Positions 1 to 10,650 of a stretch of DNA of 64,000 bases are shown in pieces. Source of the DNA: Podarcis raffonei (lineage: Eukaryota > Chordata > Lepidosauria > Squamata > Lacertidae); assembly GCF_027172205.1 (NCBI RefSeq), contig NC_070606.1, positions 96,606,534 through 96,670,533 on the forward strand, given 5' to 3'. Below the pieces are notes generated by a model, which saw only the letters and a program-made list of their open reading frames with translations, had not been told where the DNA came from and searched no databases. Each line of letters starts with the position of its first letter. Positions within the stretch are counted from its first letter, which is position 1. A program made the position numbers and the translations under genes.

Positions 1-116
1 GATCAAAACGATGCTTAAGTAAGCTCTGGGCAAATGACCCACGTTATCCTGCCTCCGGGCACCATGCCTTTGCCCCCCCTCCGCCCGCCTGCCCACCAGC
101 CACTGCCAATAATTAC

Positions 117-287
117 CTTAGCAAGAATCTCTTTCTTAAGGGAAAAATCCAGGAGCCACAGATTGCCAATAACAGGAAGAGGCATCGGTCCTGGGGGGAA
201 GTGGGTCCGTGCCCATAGCAGCTTCAGAAACTGTATAACGAAGAGAGAGAGGACTGCGAGTAGGAAAAGTCCACTTAGCCCAATCAT
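117..287 (-). CDS. CYP2J-like: Gene A: cytochrome P450 family 2 (CYP2J-like), exon 1 only
   Basis: This is the first exon of a CYP2 gene, 57 codons, starting at the ATG at 287 and ending before a GT donor at 116-115. It encodes a hydrophobic N-terminal signal anchor (about residues 5-22), the basic stretch after it (KLLWAR), and the proline-rich hinge FPPGP that microsomal CYP2 proteins use to orient the catalytic domain on the ER membrane. Exon 1 of genes B and C in this window has the same layout (60 and 56 codons) and the same phase-0 donor. The other eight exons would lie to the left of the window. The exon looks functional, but an isolated exon of a pseudogene cannot be excluded. Confidence 0.85.
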
Positions 288-1031
288 CCCCCTAAACGTC
301 CCTTTTCATCCTTTGTCCTCGGTCTCTCCTTCAGAAAACCTCCTGGTTCTAATTATTGCTAAGAGATGTGTCTGCAGTCATCTCTCCTGCAGACACATTG
401 CCTCTCTTTCTCTCCCTTCCTTTTTCTTTGGTTTATTATTATTATTATTATTTTAAAAATGGTATTAATGAGTGTAGAGGCCCCCACTATTTGACTAAGC
501 CACACCTACTGTGCACTCTGAGCTCTCACTGGCTCAGCAGCCGGTGATGAGGTCAGCTGGGCAGGTCTGGAGGAAGGAGGGAGGACTCCCAATGAATCTC
601 AGGTAGGGGTGAATGACTCTGGGTCAGTCTTGCTTTCTCCCAGCTTCTCATTTTCCCCATCTTAAATTTAGTTCTTCACAGTTCATGATTTATTTATTTC
701 CTTAACTCCTCATGAAAATTCACCTGCACTTCATCCTGATGCATGCATTTAGTAAATGCTTTTAGAATGCATTTATTTATTTTTATTTTCAATGCAAAAT
801 TACAACAAAAATTACAAACATTGAATCCGAAATAAAACAGTGCAAACAAGGGAAGGAAAAAAAAACACAAGAGAAAAAACACACACAAAAAAACAAAAAC
901 AAAAACACACATCTACAAATAAAACCATATCGTCATTCTAATCTAGTCATGACATACATATACACATATTGACTTCCTTCCTTTGTTCTAAGGATAGAAA
1001 GGATAGAATGCATTTATCATAACGCCTAAAA
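288..1031. other. Upstream flank of gene A, no gene seen
   Basis: This interval lies 5' of gene A. It holds a short TTA run (about 437-455) and an A-rich, low-complexity tract (about 780-910). I see no convincing coding sequence and no clear TATA box. The promoter of gene A should be here, but the sequence does not show it plainly. Confidence 0.4.
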
Positions 1032-1819
1032 CAGGGGTCCTCAAACTTTTTAAACGGGGGGCCAGTTCACTGTCCCTCAGACTGTCGGGGCCCAGACGGG
1101 AAGTTTGGGAGAGTGGGCTGGCGCACTCGTGGGAGCTGGGCACCTCAGAAGCCGGGAGCCTGCAGGAGCTGGTCAAGGGTGGCGCCCACTGCCCAGTGCA
1201 CCTCTCCAAGGAGCATGGAGACGGAGACAAGGACAAGCTGGTGCCTCACCAGCAGCTGCCACCCCGTGCGGGCGTTTCCGCCCCTTCATCCTCCTGCTCC
1301 CCGGAGGTGAAGGCCACCGCCTGGGCCAGCCTCATCATCCTCCACTGTCACATTGGCCACCAATGGGAGCATGTCGGTGGCCCCGCCAAGCCCTAGCCTG
1401 GGCCAGCTGTCCTCCAGGAACGCCGCTGCTACCCCCGTCATGGGGACGCAGAGCAGCAGCAGACACAGGAGGACCAGGGCAGCGGCTGCAGCGGGAGGAA
1501 GAGGCCAAGTGGCGGCGGCTCCACCAATCAAACGCCGCGCTTGGTTTACCTCAGCGTGGTGCGGGGATGTCTTTGCCAATCAAACACCGCGCCTGGTTTA
1601 CCTCAGCACGGCACGGTGTTTGATCGGCAGAGACATCCCCGCACTGAGGTAAACCAGGTGCGGCGTTTGATTGGCAGAGCCGCCGCCACTCGGCCTCTTC
1701 CTCTCGTCGCCATTGTTGGGAATCTTGGCTTCATGGTGGTTCTTAAATGGCCGGGCGAGCCAGATTTAGAACCCTGGTGGACCTGATCCGGCCCGGGGGC
1801 CGTAGTTTGCCAACCCCTG
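1032..1819. mobile_element. Non-autonomous hAT element with GC-rich internal cargo
   Basis: The ends are short inverted repeats (CAGGGGTCCTCAAACT at the left; the complement of CAGGGGTTGGCAAACT at the right). The flanks are 8-bp near-duplications, GCCTAAAA at 1024-1031 and ACCTAAAA at 1820-1827, as hAT transposition produces. The terminal 60-80 bp resemble the ends of the 248-bp element at 10651-10898. The middle, about 1100-1735, does not: it is GC- and CpG-rich and contains a large inverted repeat. No transposase is present. Confidence 0.8.
1526..1672. repeat. Inverted repeat inside the hAT cargo
   Basis: An arm at about 1526-1592 (CCAATCAAACGCCGCGCTTG onward) is repeated in reverse complement at about 1610-1672, separated by a short loop. 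A motif of the form CCAATCAAAC.CCGCGC.TGGTTTACCTCAGC occurs twice in forward orientation and once inverted, so duplication and inversion both took place. It could fold as a long hairpin. CCAAT-box-like motifs recur in it. Confidence 0.7.
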
Positions 1820-1835
1820 ACCTAAAAGATCCACC

Positions 1836-1926
1836 GTGGCTCCCAGAACATTTCTGAACACAATTCAAAGTGTTGTTGCTGACCTGAAGGAGCATCTCCA
1901 CCCGCATCGTTCAGCCCCAGAGCTTT
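1836..1926 (+). mobile_element. L2-like LINE fragment
   Basis: This stretch matches the late ORF2 region of the L2-like LINE at 7262-9768 (the stretch around 9340-9450: TGGCTCCCAG, CAAAGTGTTG, then the block coding LHPHRSA), with an internal gap. It is a short, old fragment in plus orientation. Confidence 0.65.
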
Positions 1927-2223
1927 TTTTCCATAACCTGAGCTCATTTTCCCCCCCATTCAACTGCCATCCTGTCGAGATCGTCCCTTAATCTGTCATT
2001 CATTAAGGTGTGATTTATGAGTATTCTCTGATGCCAAGGCATCTGCCAGGTGACTCACAGAATGGGTTTCCACACCATGCTTTCTGTTTGAGGGGAACAG
2101 GAAGATGTCGCTTATGGGAAACTCTCTTGTTGGGAAACCAACATCTTATCAGCGTGTTTGTTTCTCTCTCTCTTCTAGCAAAACAATTATCTAGGTATTC
2201 AAAATAAATGCAAGCGATGAAAC

Positions 2224-2379
2224 CATAGCTGTCAACCTTCCCTTTTTTGGTGGGAAATTCCCTTATTCCAGTGCCGTTTCCCGCTGGTATCCCGGATTGT
2301 TAGATATCCTGTAGACTAACCCCGGGGACAGGTGAAGCTGCTGATCCCTTATTTTCAAATCTGAAAGTTGACAGCTATG
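2224..2379. mobile_element. MITE with CATAGCTGTCAAC ends, copy 1
   Basis: Inverted ends CATAGCTGTCAAC and GTTGACAGCTATG bound a 156-bp AT/GC-mixed element with no coding capacity. Flanking 8-mers (GATGAAAC and GACGAAAG) agree at six of eight positions. A second copy at 5734-5823 has a perfect 8-bp duplication, which places the family with hAT-type elements. Confidence 0.7.
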
Positions 2380-2935
2380 GACGAAAGAGATCTGCACCTG
2401 GGAAACGTCGTAGTAACTGAAGCGGAGGACTGGGGTGACCTTTTTTAGTTTCTAATCTGAAAAACAAACCCAAACTTGTGCACTTGATTAACGAAGTCAG
2501 CGGTGTGGGAAACAGCTTTTTAAAAAGCGAAATTATGAACCTAGAGGCAGCTTGATCTGCAGATATTAGCAATCGGTGGCACTATCATTTTTACAAATCA
2601 AGGTGCTTTTAAAAGCACAGAAACAAGGTAGGCTGTTTCCCTCCCTCCTTTGGCAACACTACTGGAAATCAAGGAAGTGAAGCTCCCTGGACCCAGAAGG
2701 GCTTAACTACGACCACTCATTAATGTGCTCCCAATATTTTCTTTGTGCCAAAAAGTTGGCATGTTTTTAATTTGATGCCTTTTTCGGTTGCCATGCATCT
2801 GCTTGCCCTCAGAGATAATCTGGGGCGGCCCTTTCATACATGCCTTTGCTTTCTGAGGTGGTGGGCAGGACGTCTGGGAAGGGCCTTTTCCCTGGAGTGT
2901 GCGGGATGTGCAGTTTTTTGTGCACTTGGCAGTCA

Positions 2936-2938
<3 letters not shown>

Positions 2939-2980
<42 letters not shown>
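2939..2980. repeat. (CT)n microsatellite
   Basis: An uninterrupted run of about 21 CT units. It is long enough to be polymorphic. Confidence 0.95.
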
Positions 2981-2983
<3 letters not shown>

Positions 2984-3351
2984 TTCCATTCAGCAGCAGA
3001 TGGCCTGGTGGGGTGGCAGTGCTCACCTGACCTCCCCACAGCTTTATTGCTGCTGCTTACCAGGAAAGAGAAGAGGAGGTCTAAGGTGGATGTGGTGCGT
3101 CTACACCATCGGGGCTAATCTGGTGTTCCTGCCAGTGCATATACACTGTGCTGACCTCCCCTGAACCTCCACGTCTTCTTCCCGATAAGCAGAAGCAACA
3201 CAACTGTCAGGAAGTCAGGTGAGCATCACAACATCCTCTACTGGTTTCATTGTACTTTCCCAGCTCTTTCTTGAATTATATGTTGCACAGATTTCTTTTG
3301 TTTAGTCCTAGCTTTTGGGGGGTTTCCATGTTTTACTGCTCCCTCCTATAT

Positions 3352-3585
3352 ACCATCTTTTTCGCTCTATAAGACGCACCAGACCACAAGACGCACCTAG
3401 TTTTTGGAGGAGGAAAACAAGAAAAAAAATATTCTGAATCTCAGAAAGCAGAACAGCAACAGGGATCTTGCTGTTCTGGCTTCTGGGATAGCTGCACAGC
3501 CTGCATTCGCTCCACAAGATGCACACACATTTCTCCTTACTTTTTAGGAGGGAAAAAGTGAGTTTTATAGAGCAAAAATACGGTA
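3352..3585. mobile_element. TA-flanked palindromic MITE (GCTCTATAAGACGCACC type), copy 1
   Basis: The left end reads ACCATCTTTTTCGCTCTATA and the right end is the complement of a closely related sequence (TATAGAGCAAAAATACGGTA), flanked by TA. The interior is imperfectly palindromic and non-coding. The same element is present inverted at 43976-44235. Confidence 0.7.
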
Positions 3586-3589
3586 TATG

Positions 3590-5733
3590 TAATTTAAGAG
3601 GTTGTTTTTCTGTTGACTTTTGGCTTTCTCCTGTTTCTAATATTTTGCTGCAGTTGGAGTACTTCATTTCTCAGAGGAGAAAGGAGGCCTATAACCCCCC
3701 AAATGAATGAATAAATCTGCCAAGCACTCAGCTCAGACCCCGACTCCTGCCCATTCGTAGGACCATCCGCAGCTATAAAAAACCCATTAACATACTTCTA
3801 TCATATCTCATACTCCCATCGGCAGTAGATCCCATTCACGGTAATGAAAGACAGACAATTCACGAAGCTGGGAGCGGAGGGGAACACATTACTGATCTTC
3901 CCATTGACAGACTCCTACTGAGGAAGCCCCCAGCCCACATTTTTAAAACCACCTTTTAAACTGCATCCGTAGAGATTGCCTGCAGATGTGAGCTGAGCTG
4001 AAGACTCGCTGTACACTATTACAGACCCAAGAGCCCTTGTAAATAAGCGAAATATGAGGCTTCCCACCCCCTGAATTTGGGATCATTTCCAAAGTATAAA
4101 ACCCTGTCTGTCTGTCTGTCTGTCTGTCAGCTTTTAATTAAGAGAAATACTGCATTGCAACACAGCAACGGTAAAGAATAGTTGCATCATCAGTAAACTG
4201 AATATTTGCTGGGGGAAAGACTAGCCACACATTTCCTAGCACTTGGGCTGCCAAGGCTACGCTAAACCAGTTTCACAGAGTTGCGATGAAGTTTGCATAG
4301 ATTCATGTACATTTTGCTGAGCAAGATTACGGTAAAGTTGTAATAGTAAACATATTGAGACATCTTCTAAATTGTGGTATTAATTATTTAGGCATTTGTC
4401 TCATTAAATCAGACCTCTTAATTAGAGTGACAAAGCCATATCAGCCCACATTTTGCATGTTCAAACTTAACAGTATCATGCCCCAAGCTTGGATCTGTAG
4501 CATGTACCTATAGCATGTGCCAAATTCCTGAGCTTTTGGATCTCTTTCTTGCACGTTGTGTTGTAACACTCACCCAAGACCAGATCTGGCCTCTTGAGAC
4601 GTTCAAGAAGTGTTTCCAATCATCTGGTCCTTTTAATTAGAGATGCCAGGGATGGAACAGGAGACCTTCTGCTTATAGAATGTGCTCTACCTAATGCTTT
4701 CCGATCCTTCCTAATGTGGAAGAGGCATTTGTAATGCCAATGAGCATTTGGTCCAGTGCAGGATTGCGACCGCACATTGCAAAGCAATTTGAAAGTGCCT
4801 TGTCAGGGCTGGCACAACCGTTGGGCAGAGGGAAGCAACTACCTCAGGGCGAAGTTGCTGATGGGTGGCAGCAGTACTGCCTCTGTGGCTGCTCTGCCCC
4901 CACTGAACTAGCCAGCAACCCTCAGGTGTGCTGGGAGTGCTGATATCCTGTTGCCAGTGTTGACGTTTGAGTCATTTTGCAGACCAGCCACCTTCTGAAC
5001 ATGGAAGGGGAGGCACCATCTTGTCCTTTGCCTCAGGCAGCAAAATGTCTTGGGCCAGCTCTGTGCCTTGTACATCTTCTCAACAACATACGAATTTGAT
5101 AGCCATAATAACTGTTGTTGTTTTTGTTACCTGAAGGTAGAAGCAGAACGACTGTAATACAAGGGTCTCCAACCCCACCACTGCCCAGAGCCACTACAGA
5201 AGAGCACCCCGGTCAATAGTTTTAAAACCTTCAGAGAGATCAAGGTGATTGAGCAGAGTCACACTCCTCCTGTCAGCAAATGTCATCAGCCAGGGGGATC
5301 AAGGCTGTTGTAGTGCCATAAATGGACCTGAAAGCAGAGGGAAATGGGCCCAGATAATTGCCAACCAGCCCCAAAGCTTTTCAAAATGCCGGTTTATACC
5401 ATCTCTCTCCCTCTCTGGCCCCCTTCCTAAGTAACAACTTGTCAGTGAAACATGTGAGGAATAATCACATTGATTCAATAAAAGCGTTGGACACCCACTG
5501 AAATTAGATTTCACTTTGTTGTCTTTAGGGTGTTGCCACCTTTGAACCTTTTACAACATTCAATGTTACAATGCTTTGTGTTGTTAATTCTTACCACAAT
5601 AGGCAGTTGCCGCTGGGTTTTTCTGAGGAGCCTGTTCTACTAAAATTTCTTAGCTCTTTTATGGCTCAGGGATATTTTACGACGCTTCATGTCATGTCAC
5701 TGTTATTGTGGGAGAGGCCCCGGGGGTCCTGGG
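3590..5733. other. Intergenic stretch, mostly unassigned
   Basis: I see no gene here. A (CTGT)n run of about six units lies at 4104-4129. A SINE-like remnant with a degraded tRNA-like end (GGGATGGAACAGGAGACCTT) lies near 4610-4695. The rest appears to be old unique or heavily decayed repeat sequence. Confidence 0.4.
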
Positions 5734-5823
5734 CATAGCTGTCAACTTTTTCCTTTTCTTGCGAGGAATCCTATTCGGAATAAGGAAATTTCCCTTTAAA
5801 AAAGGGAAATGTTGACAGCTATG
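5734..5823. mobile_element. MITE with CATAGCTGTCAAC ends, copy 2
   Basis: A 90-bp copy of the element at 2224-2379. It is flanked by a perfect 8-bp duplication, GTCCTGGG (5726-5733 and 5824-5831), indicating hAT-type insertion. Confidence 0.85.
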
Positions 5824-5831
5824 GTCCTGGG

Positions 5832-7261
5832 GGCATAGTGGAATGGTGGCAAACACTTTCAACAGCCGGCCAGCCAGCCAAGCATCCAGAGAACTTTAGC
5901 CAGACTTAAATCAGTGGGAGACATTTATTACATAATGTTGAAACACAACTTTCTCTCTTTAGATCTAGGTCTCTGCTTGGCAGCATGTCTCCAGGGTTTC
6001 AGACAGAAGGTCTCTCCTAGCCCTACCTGGGGATTCCAGGAATTGAGCCTCGGTGTCAGGAGTGCGTGCAGGAGCCAGGCCCTGTGACCGGTAGGGCTTC
6101 GCAGGACTGGAGCTTTCCTAAGTTTGTTCTCTAGAGGCAAGGTGTGGCCACACAGGTGAGGCTGATTGGTAACTCACAGCACTTGGTGGCAAGAGCTGGG
6201 AAGGGATATAAGGTAAGCATTTCCCTTTACGTTCCCTGCCTTGGGCTTCTTGACTCCTTGCTTCCTGACCCTCGGACCCTTGGCTTCCTGACTCCTAGCT
6301 TCCAGACTCTCATTCCTGCTCCCACCCCTCCGTCTTGCCCCCGGTCCCGACGTCCTCTGCCAGGACTTCAACTGCCTGTAAACCAGACCGTGACACTGGG
6401 ATACATGCCTGCATAGCAAATACTCTCCCACTGAGCTCTGGCCTTTCCCAGGCCAGCTTACTCCATCAATTAAAAACAGCACATACAAGAGGATTTTTTC
6501 TAAAAACCAAGAACTTAAAAACGGAGCCTTTGCTCACAGCTTCTGGTTTCTTCATTGACTGTCAGATCCTGACCGCTGGCTGCTCTCACGGGTGTTATTT
6601 CTTGGCTCCTGGCTCATCTCAGACTCAGAATTCTGATGACAACTCAGAAATCTAACCAGCTCTGGTCTGAAGCTTGTGCAATTATTGATATCTCAAGGTT
6701 TTGGTTCTAATTGCATGCCTCTCCTCATGGATTTGTTTGGAGAAACCGGTCTGACAACAGCCGTGAATCATCGCTGTCCTTAACATGAGTCTCAAGCTAA
6801 AGTTGCTGTTCAGGTGTTGTGATGTGATCTCTCCCCAGCCAGCTTTACTTTGAAGGTTTGAATTCTGGGAACCACCTCAAGCCACTGATTATGCTTCGAT
6901 AAAAGGCACATTAAAACCTCCCACAAACGGGTTGCCACAACCTGTTCCTCCCCAGTCTGCAGAAGAAGAACAAGTGAGCAATGGTATTATTCTTGCCACC
7001 AGGCAAAGAGCATTCCTTGGAGAGCAAATGATGAGGATGGTGATTTTCTTAGTCCAACTCCTACGTTGACCTGTTCAGCTTCTTTGTTGATCATGATGTG
7101 TAGATGCCTTCTAAAAAGTGTGAAGGAAGCGTTGGCTATTGTATAGGAGCGAAACAGGGAAATCTGCTCATTTTGGTTTCTCTGTTTCTTACTTTTCCAG
7201 TTGTAAGTTTCAGTTCTCCACATTTCTGGATTGGTTTGATTTTTTAAAAAAGTCCTCGTAA
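5832..7261. other. Intergenic stretch, no gene seen
   Basis: No supported gene. The piece at about 5960-6400 has features reminiscent of an LTR or SINE remnant (a pyrimidine-rich ladder of CTTCCTGACTCC-like units at 6240-6310 and a GACCGTGACACTGGG end), but I could not find matching ends or a target duplication. The remainder shows nothing distinctive. Confidence 0.35.
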
Positions 7262-9768
7262 AAACTCACCAGCAAGTGTCCTCAATTAAACACGTGTTTC
7301 TATGCAATTCTGCTATGCAATTCTGAATAAGTTTGGCCCAACTCATAGCCGTGGACATGCCTTAGACTTGGTGTTCACCTCTATGGATGTTGGTGATCTG
7401 ACACTAACTAAAAGCGAAACGAAAGAAGTGCCATGGTCAGATCACTTCCTGGTGCAACTGGACTTCTCCGCAACCCTTCCCCTCTGCAGGGAGGTGGGAC
7501 CGATTCGGATGGTCCGCCCCCGCCACTTAATGGATCCAATTGGCTTCCAGAGAGTGGTAGGGGATGCTTTATCCCAAGTTGATGGCCTTTCAGCTGATTC
7601 CCTGGTGGCACGCTGGAATGCGGAGTTAACCAGGGCTATTGACTGTCTGGCTCCGAAGCGCCCTCTCCGATTGCATGGAGCCCGGACAGCCCCGTGGTTT
7701 TCCCCGGAGCTGAGGGTGATGAAACAATCGTTGAGACGGCTAGAGCGCTGGTGGCGGAAAACTCATTCTGAATCAGACCGGACACGGGTTAGAGCTCAAC
7801 GTCGAGCCTACCAAGTGGCAATGGCGACGGCGAAGAGGGCCTTCTTCGCCGCCTCCATTGCATCTGCAGAAAACAGCAGCAGGAGACTTTTTCAGGTGGT
7901 TCGCAATCTATCGGAACCACCTGTACCACCGGGGCCTGGTAGGGACCCCAAGATCTCCTGCAATGCTTTTGCCAAGTTTTTTGCAGATAAAATCGCTCAG
8001 ATTCAGAAGGAGGTAGACTCCACCGTGGGAGCAGGGCCAGGGCGGGAGAGTGCTAGAGTTCTGTCTGGTCCTGTTACATGGGATCAATTCCAATCTGTTA
8101 CCTCCGAGGATGTGGACAGGCTGCTTGGACAAGTGAAACCGACCACCTGTCTCCTTGATCCTTGCCCATCCTGGCTGATAAAAGCAAGCCGGGAAGGGCT
8201 GGGCGATGGGCTCTGCGGGGTGGTGAATGCTTCCCTCTGTGAGGGAGCCTTCCCAGACCCGCTGAAAGAGGCGGTCATTAAACCGCTTCTTAAAAAAACA
8301 TCTTTAGACCCGGCCAATTTGGCCAACTATCGCCCAGTCTCAAATCTGCCATTCTTGGGCAAGGTGATTGAGCGGGTGGTTGCTGAACAACTCCAAGCAC
8401 GCCTGGAGGAAACGGACCATTTGGATCCCTTCCAATCAGGATTCAGGCCTCACCATGGGACTGAAACTGCCTTGGTCGCGCTGGTTGATGATCTCCGGCG
8501 GGCTAGGGACAAAGGTGAGAGCTGTTTCCTAGTTCTGCTGGATCTCTCAGCGGCCTTTGACACCATCGACCATAACATCCTTCTGGACCGTCTAGAGGGG
8601 CTGGGAGCTGGGGGCACTGTCATACAGTGGTTCCGCTCCTTCCTCCTGGGCCGTGTCCAGAAAGTGGTGGTGGGGGATGAGTGTTCAGACCCCTGGGCTC
8701 TCACTTGTGGGGTGCCTCAGGGTTCTGTCCTCTCCCCCATGCTTTTTAATATCTATATGAAGCCGCTGGGAGAGATCATCAGGGGGTTTGGACTGGGTGT
8801 TCATCAGTATGCAGATGACACCCAGCTCTACCTCTCCTTTAAATCAGAACCAGTGAAGGCAGTGAAGGTCCTGTGTGAGTGCCTGGAGGCGGTTGGAGGA
8901 TGGATGGCGGCTAACAGATTGAGGTTGAATCCTGACAAGACAGAAGTACTGTTTTTGGGGGACAGGGAGCGGGCTGGTGTGGGGGATTCCCTGGTCTTGA
9001 ATGGGGTAACTGTGCCCCTGAAGGACCAGGTGCGCAGCCTGGGAGTCATTTTGGACTCACAGCTGTCCATGGAGGCGCAGGTTAACTCTGTGTCCAGGGC
9101 AGCTGTCTACCAGCTCCACCTGGTACGCAGGCTAAGACCCTACCTGCCCGCAAACTGTCTCGCCAGAGTGGTGCATGCTCTAGTTATCTCACGCTTGGAC
9201 TACTGCAACGCGCTCTACGTGGGGCTACCTTTGAAGGTGACCCGGAAACTGCAATTAATCCAGAATTCGGCAGCTAGACTGGTGACTGGGAGTGGCCGCC
9301 GGGACCACATAACACCGGTTCTGAGAGATCTGCATTGGCTCCCAGTACGTTTCCGAGCACGATTCAAAGTGTTGGTGTTGACCTTTAAAGCCCTAAACGG
9401 CCTCGGTCCTGTATACCTGAAGGAGCGTCTCCACCCCCATCGTTCAGCCCGGACACTGAGATCCAGCGCCGAGGGCCTTCTGGCGGTTCCCTCATTGCGA
9501 GAAGTGAGGTTACAGGGAACCAGACAGAGGGCCTTCTCGGTAGTGGCGCCCGCCCTGTGGAACGCCCTCCCATCAGATGTCAAAGAGATAAATAATTACC
9601 TGACATTCAGAAGACATCTTAAGGCAGCCCTGTTCAGGGAAGTTTTTAATATGTAACGCTGTACTGTTTTTAACACTGATTGGGAGCCGCCCAGAGTGGC
9701 TGGGGAAACTCAGCCAGATGGGCGGGGTATAAATAATAAATTATTATTATTATTATTATTATCTGCCT
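7262..9768 (+). mobile_element. L2-like non-LTR retrotransposon (5'-truncated) with (TTA)n tail
   Basis: This LINE starts inside its endonuclease domain and runs through a complete reverse transcriptase to a 3' UTR ending GGCGGGGTATAAATAATAAA followed by (TTA)n. The 5' end is missing, as is usual for target-primed insertions. The same 3' UTR ends at least five other copies in this window (for example 29727-29955, 45165-45520, 55975-56236, 58988-59527 and, as a sister subfamily, 47120-48032), so this is the best-preserved local representative. I place it in the L2/CR1 group from the DLSAAFDTIDH block and the short tandem-repeat tail; the subfamily name is not known to me. Confidence 0.85.
7302..9656 (+). 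CDS. ORF2 of L2-like LINE: partial endonuclease plus reverse transcriptase
   Basis: The frame stays open for 784 codons. It begins in the last part of an APE-type endonuclease (HALDLVFTS, then SDH near residue 47), passes a linker, and enters the reverse transcriptase: NYRPVSNLPFLGKVIERV, FQSGFRPHHGTETAL, DLSAAFDTIDH, GVPQGSVLSPMLFNIYM and the catalytic YADD at residues 503-506. The C-terminal part contains SRLDYCNALY, LHWLPV and APALWNALP, as expected of L2/CR1 proteins. The ATG at 7302 is only the first in-frame one and is not a natural start, because the element is 5'-truncated. The lack of stops or frameshifts over 2.3 kb suggests a fairly young insertion. It has no known role for the host. 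Confidence 0.85.
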   Translation: MQFCYAILNKFGPTHSRGHALDLVFTSMDVGDLTLTKSETKEVPWSDHFLVQLDFSATLPLCREVGPIRMVRPRHLMDPIGFQRVVGDALSQVDGLSADSLVARWNAELTRAIDCLAPKRPLRLHGARTAPWFSPELRVMKQSLRRLERWWRKTHSESDRTRVRAQRRAYQVAMATAKRAFFAASIASAENSSRRLFQVVRNLSEPPVPPGPGRDPKISCNAFAKFFADKIAQIQKEVDSTVGAGPGRESARVLSGPVTWDQFQSVTSEDVDRLLGQVKPTTCLLDPCPSWLIKASREGLGDGLCGVVNASLCEGAFPDPLKEAVIKPLLKKTSLDPANLANYRPVSNLPFLGKVIERVVAEQLQARLEETDHLDPFQSGFRPHHGTETALVALVDDLRRARDKGESCFLVLLDLSAAFDTIDHNILLDRLEGLGAGGTVIQWFRSFLLGRVQKVVVGDECSDPWALTCGVPQGSVLSPMLFNIYMKPLGEIIRGFGLGVHQYADDTQLYLSFKSEPVKAVKVLCECLEAVGGWMAANRLRLNPDKTEVLFLGDRERAGVGDSLVLNGVTVPLKDQVRSLGVILDSQLSMEAQVNSVSRAAVYQLHLVRRLRPYLPANCLARVVHALVISRLDYCNALYVGLPLKVTRKLQLIQNSAARLVTGSGRRDHITPVLRDLHWLPVRFRARFKVLVLTFKALNGLGPVYLKERLHPHRSARTLRSSAEGLLAVPSLREVRLQGTRQRAFSVVAPALWNALPSDVKEINNYLTFRRHLKAALFREVFNM

Positions 9769-9828
9769 AATCTTTCTGGTATGCTATTTTCACTTACGTT
9801 GAATTTTATGCACACTTTGTTTAATTTA

Positions 9829-10039
9829 TTCATTGCATTTATATCCAGCTTTTTTCAAGGAACTCAAGGCAGTGTGCCAGGTTCTCCCCTTCCCATTCAG
9901 TCCCCACAATAACCCTGAGAGATAGCTTGGGCTGATTGGCAGTGACTGCCCCCAGATCACCCAATGAACTTCATGACTGAGTTGGAATTTGAGCCCTGGA
10001 CCTCCAGCTCCTGCTCCAACACTCTAACCACTACACCTT
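9829..10039 (+). repeat. SINE-like repeat (AACCACTACACC-ended)
   Basis: Contains the order AACTCAAGGCAG, CACAATAACCCTGAGAG, GATCACCCAATGAACTTCAT, GAATTTGAGCCCTGGACCTC, CACTCTAACCACTACACC. The same blocks occur at 11041-11292, 17247-17497, 43700-43870 and 44715-44925. It is an old, diverged SINE family of reptiles; I do not assign a name. Confidence 0.6.
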
Positions 10040-10650
10040 AGTATATGCATTTTTGCAAAATTTGGAGAGGTGTGAATTTCCAGGGATGGTTGTCCTTCGC
10101 TTCACATCCTGTTTTGGAAATTGAAAATTACAAAGCACTGCTTTTAAATGTGAACAGAATCAGATTTCTCCCACATCTCCCTAGTCTGCCCAGTGGGGAA
10201 GCAGCTGAAGACAACTGAATGAGCATTCTTACTATTGCCTTGGCAGCTGTTTTAGCAATTGTACACAAACAGACACATGCACACACACAAGGAGTCTTGC
10301 AGCAGGAAGATTAAGTGCTGCACAAAGTTTTTCATCAGAAACATGTGGCCTCAAGTGCCACAATAAATAGCTGGTCTTCCAAGTGCCATAATAAGACACC
10401 TTTTTCATGTATTTGCAATTCCTTTGATTATAATTCCAAAACAATTTTCTAAATTTATGCTTTGGTTGTCAGTCTAATCTCTGGGAGTAGAAGGGCGTAT
10501 GAGATGGGAAAGGCCTGTGTGGAAGGAACTTGGTCAAAGCAGAAGGGAACTGGGTGGACAGAATGGAAGAGCTGGAGGCAGAGTTTCATCACCATTTGTC
10601 TTATCTTTAGAAGGTGTGAAGAACGAAATGCATTCCTGGAAAAGCTACAG

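Noticed and set aside
1105-1623. Long overlapping open frames on both strands in the GC-rich region
   Set aside because: They arise from high GC content and lie within a hAT element with defined ends. No known domain is visible, so they are treated as cargo and not annotated as a gene.
2703-3164. Open frames with RERERE or SLSLSL runs
   Set aside because: These are translations of the (CT)n microsatellite and its flanks.
6100-6420. Possible solo LTR
   Set aside because: Composition and a GTGACACTGGG-like end are suggestive, but no paired ends, target duplication or polyadenylation signal could be matched.
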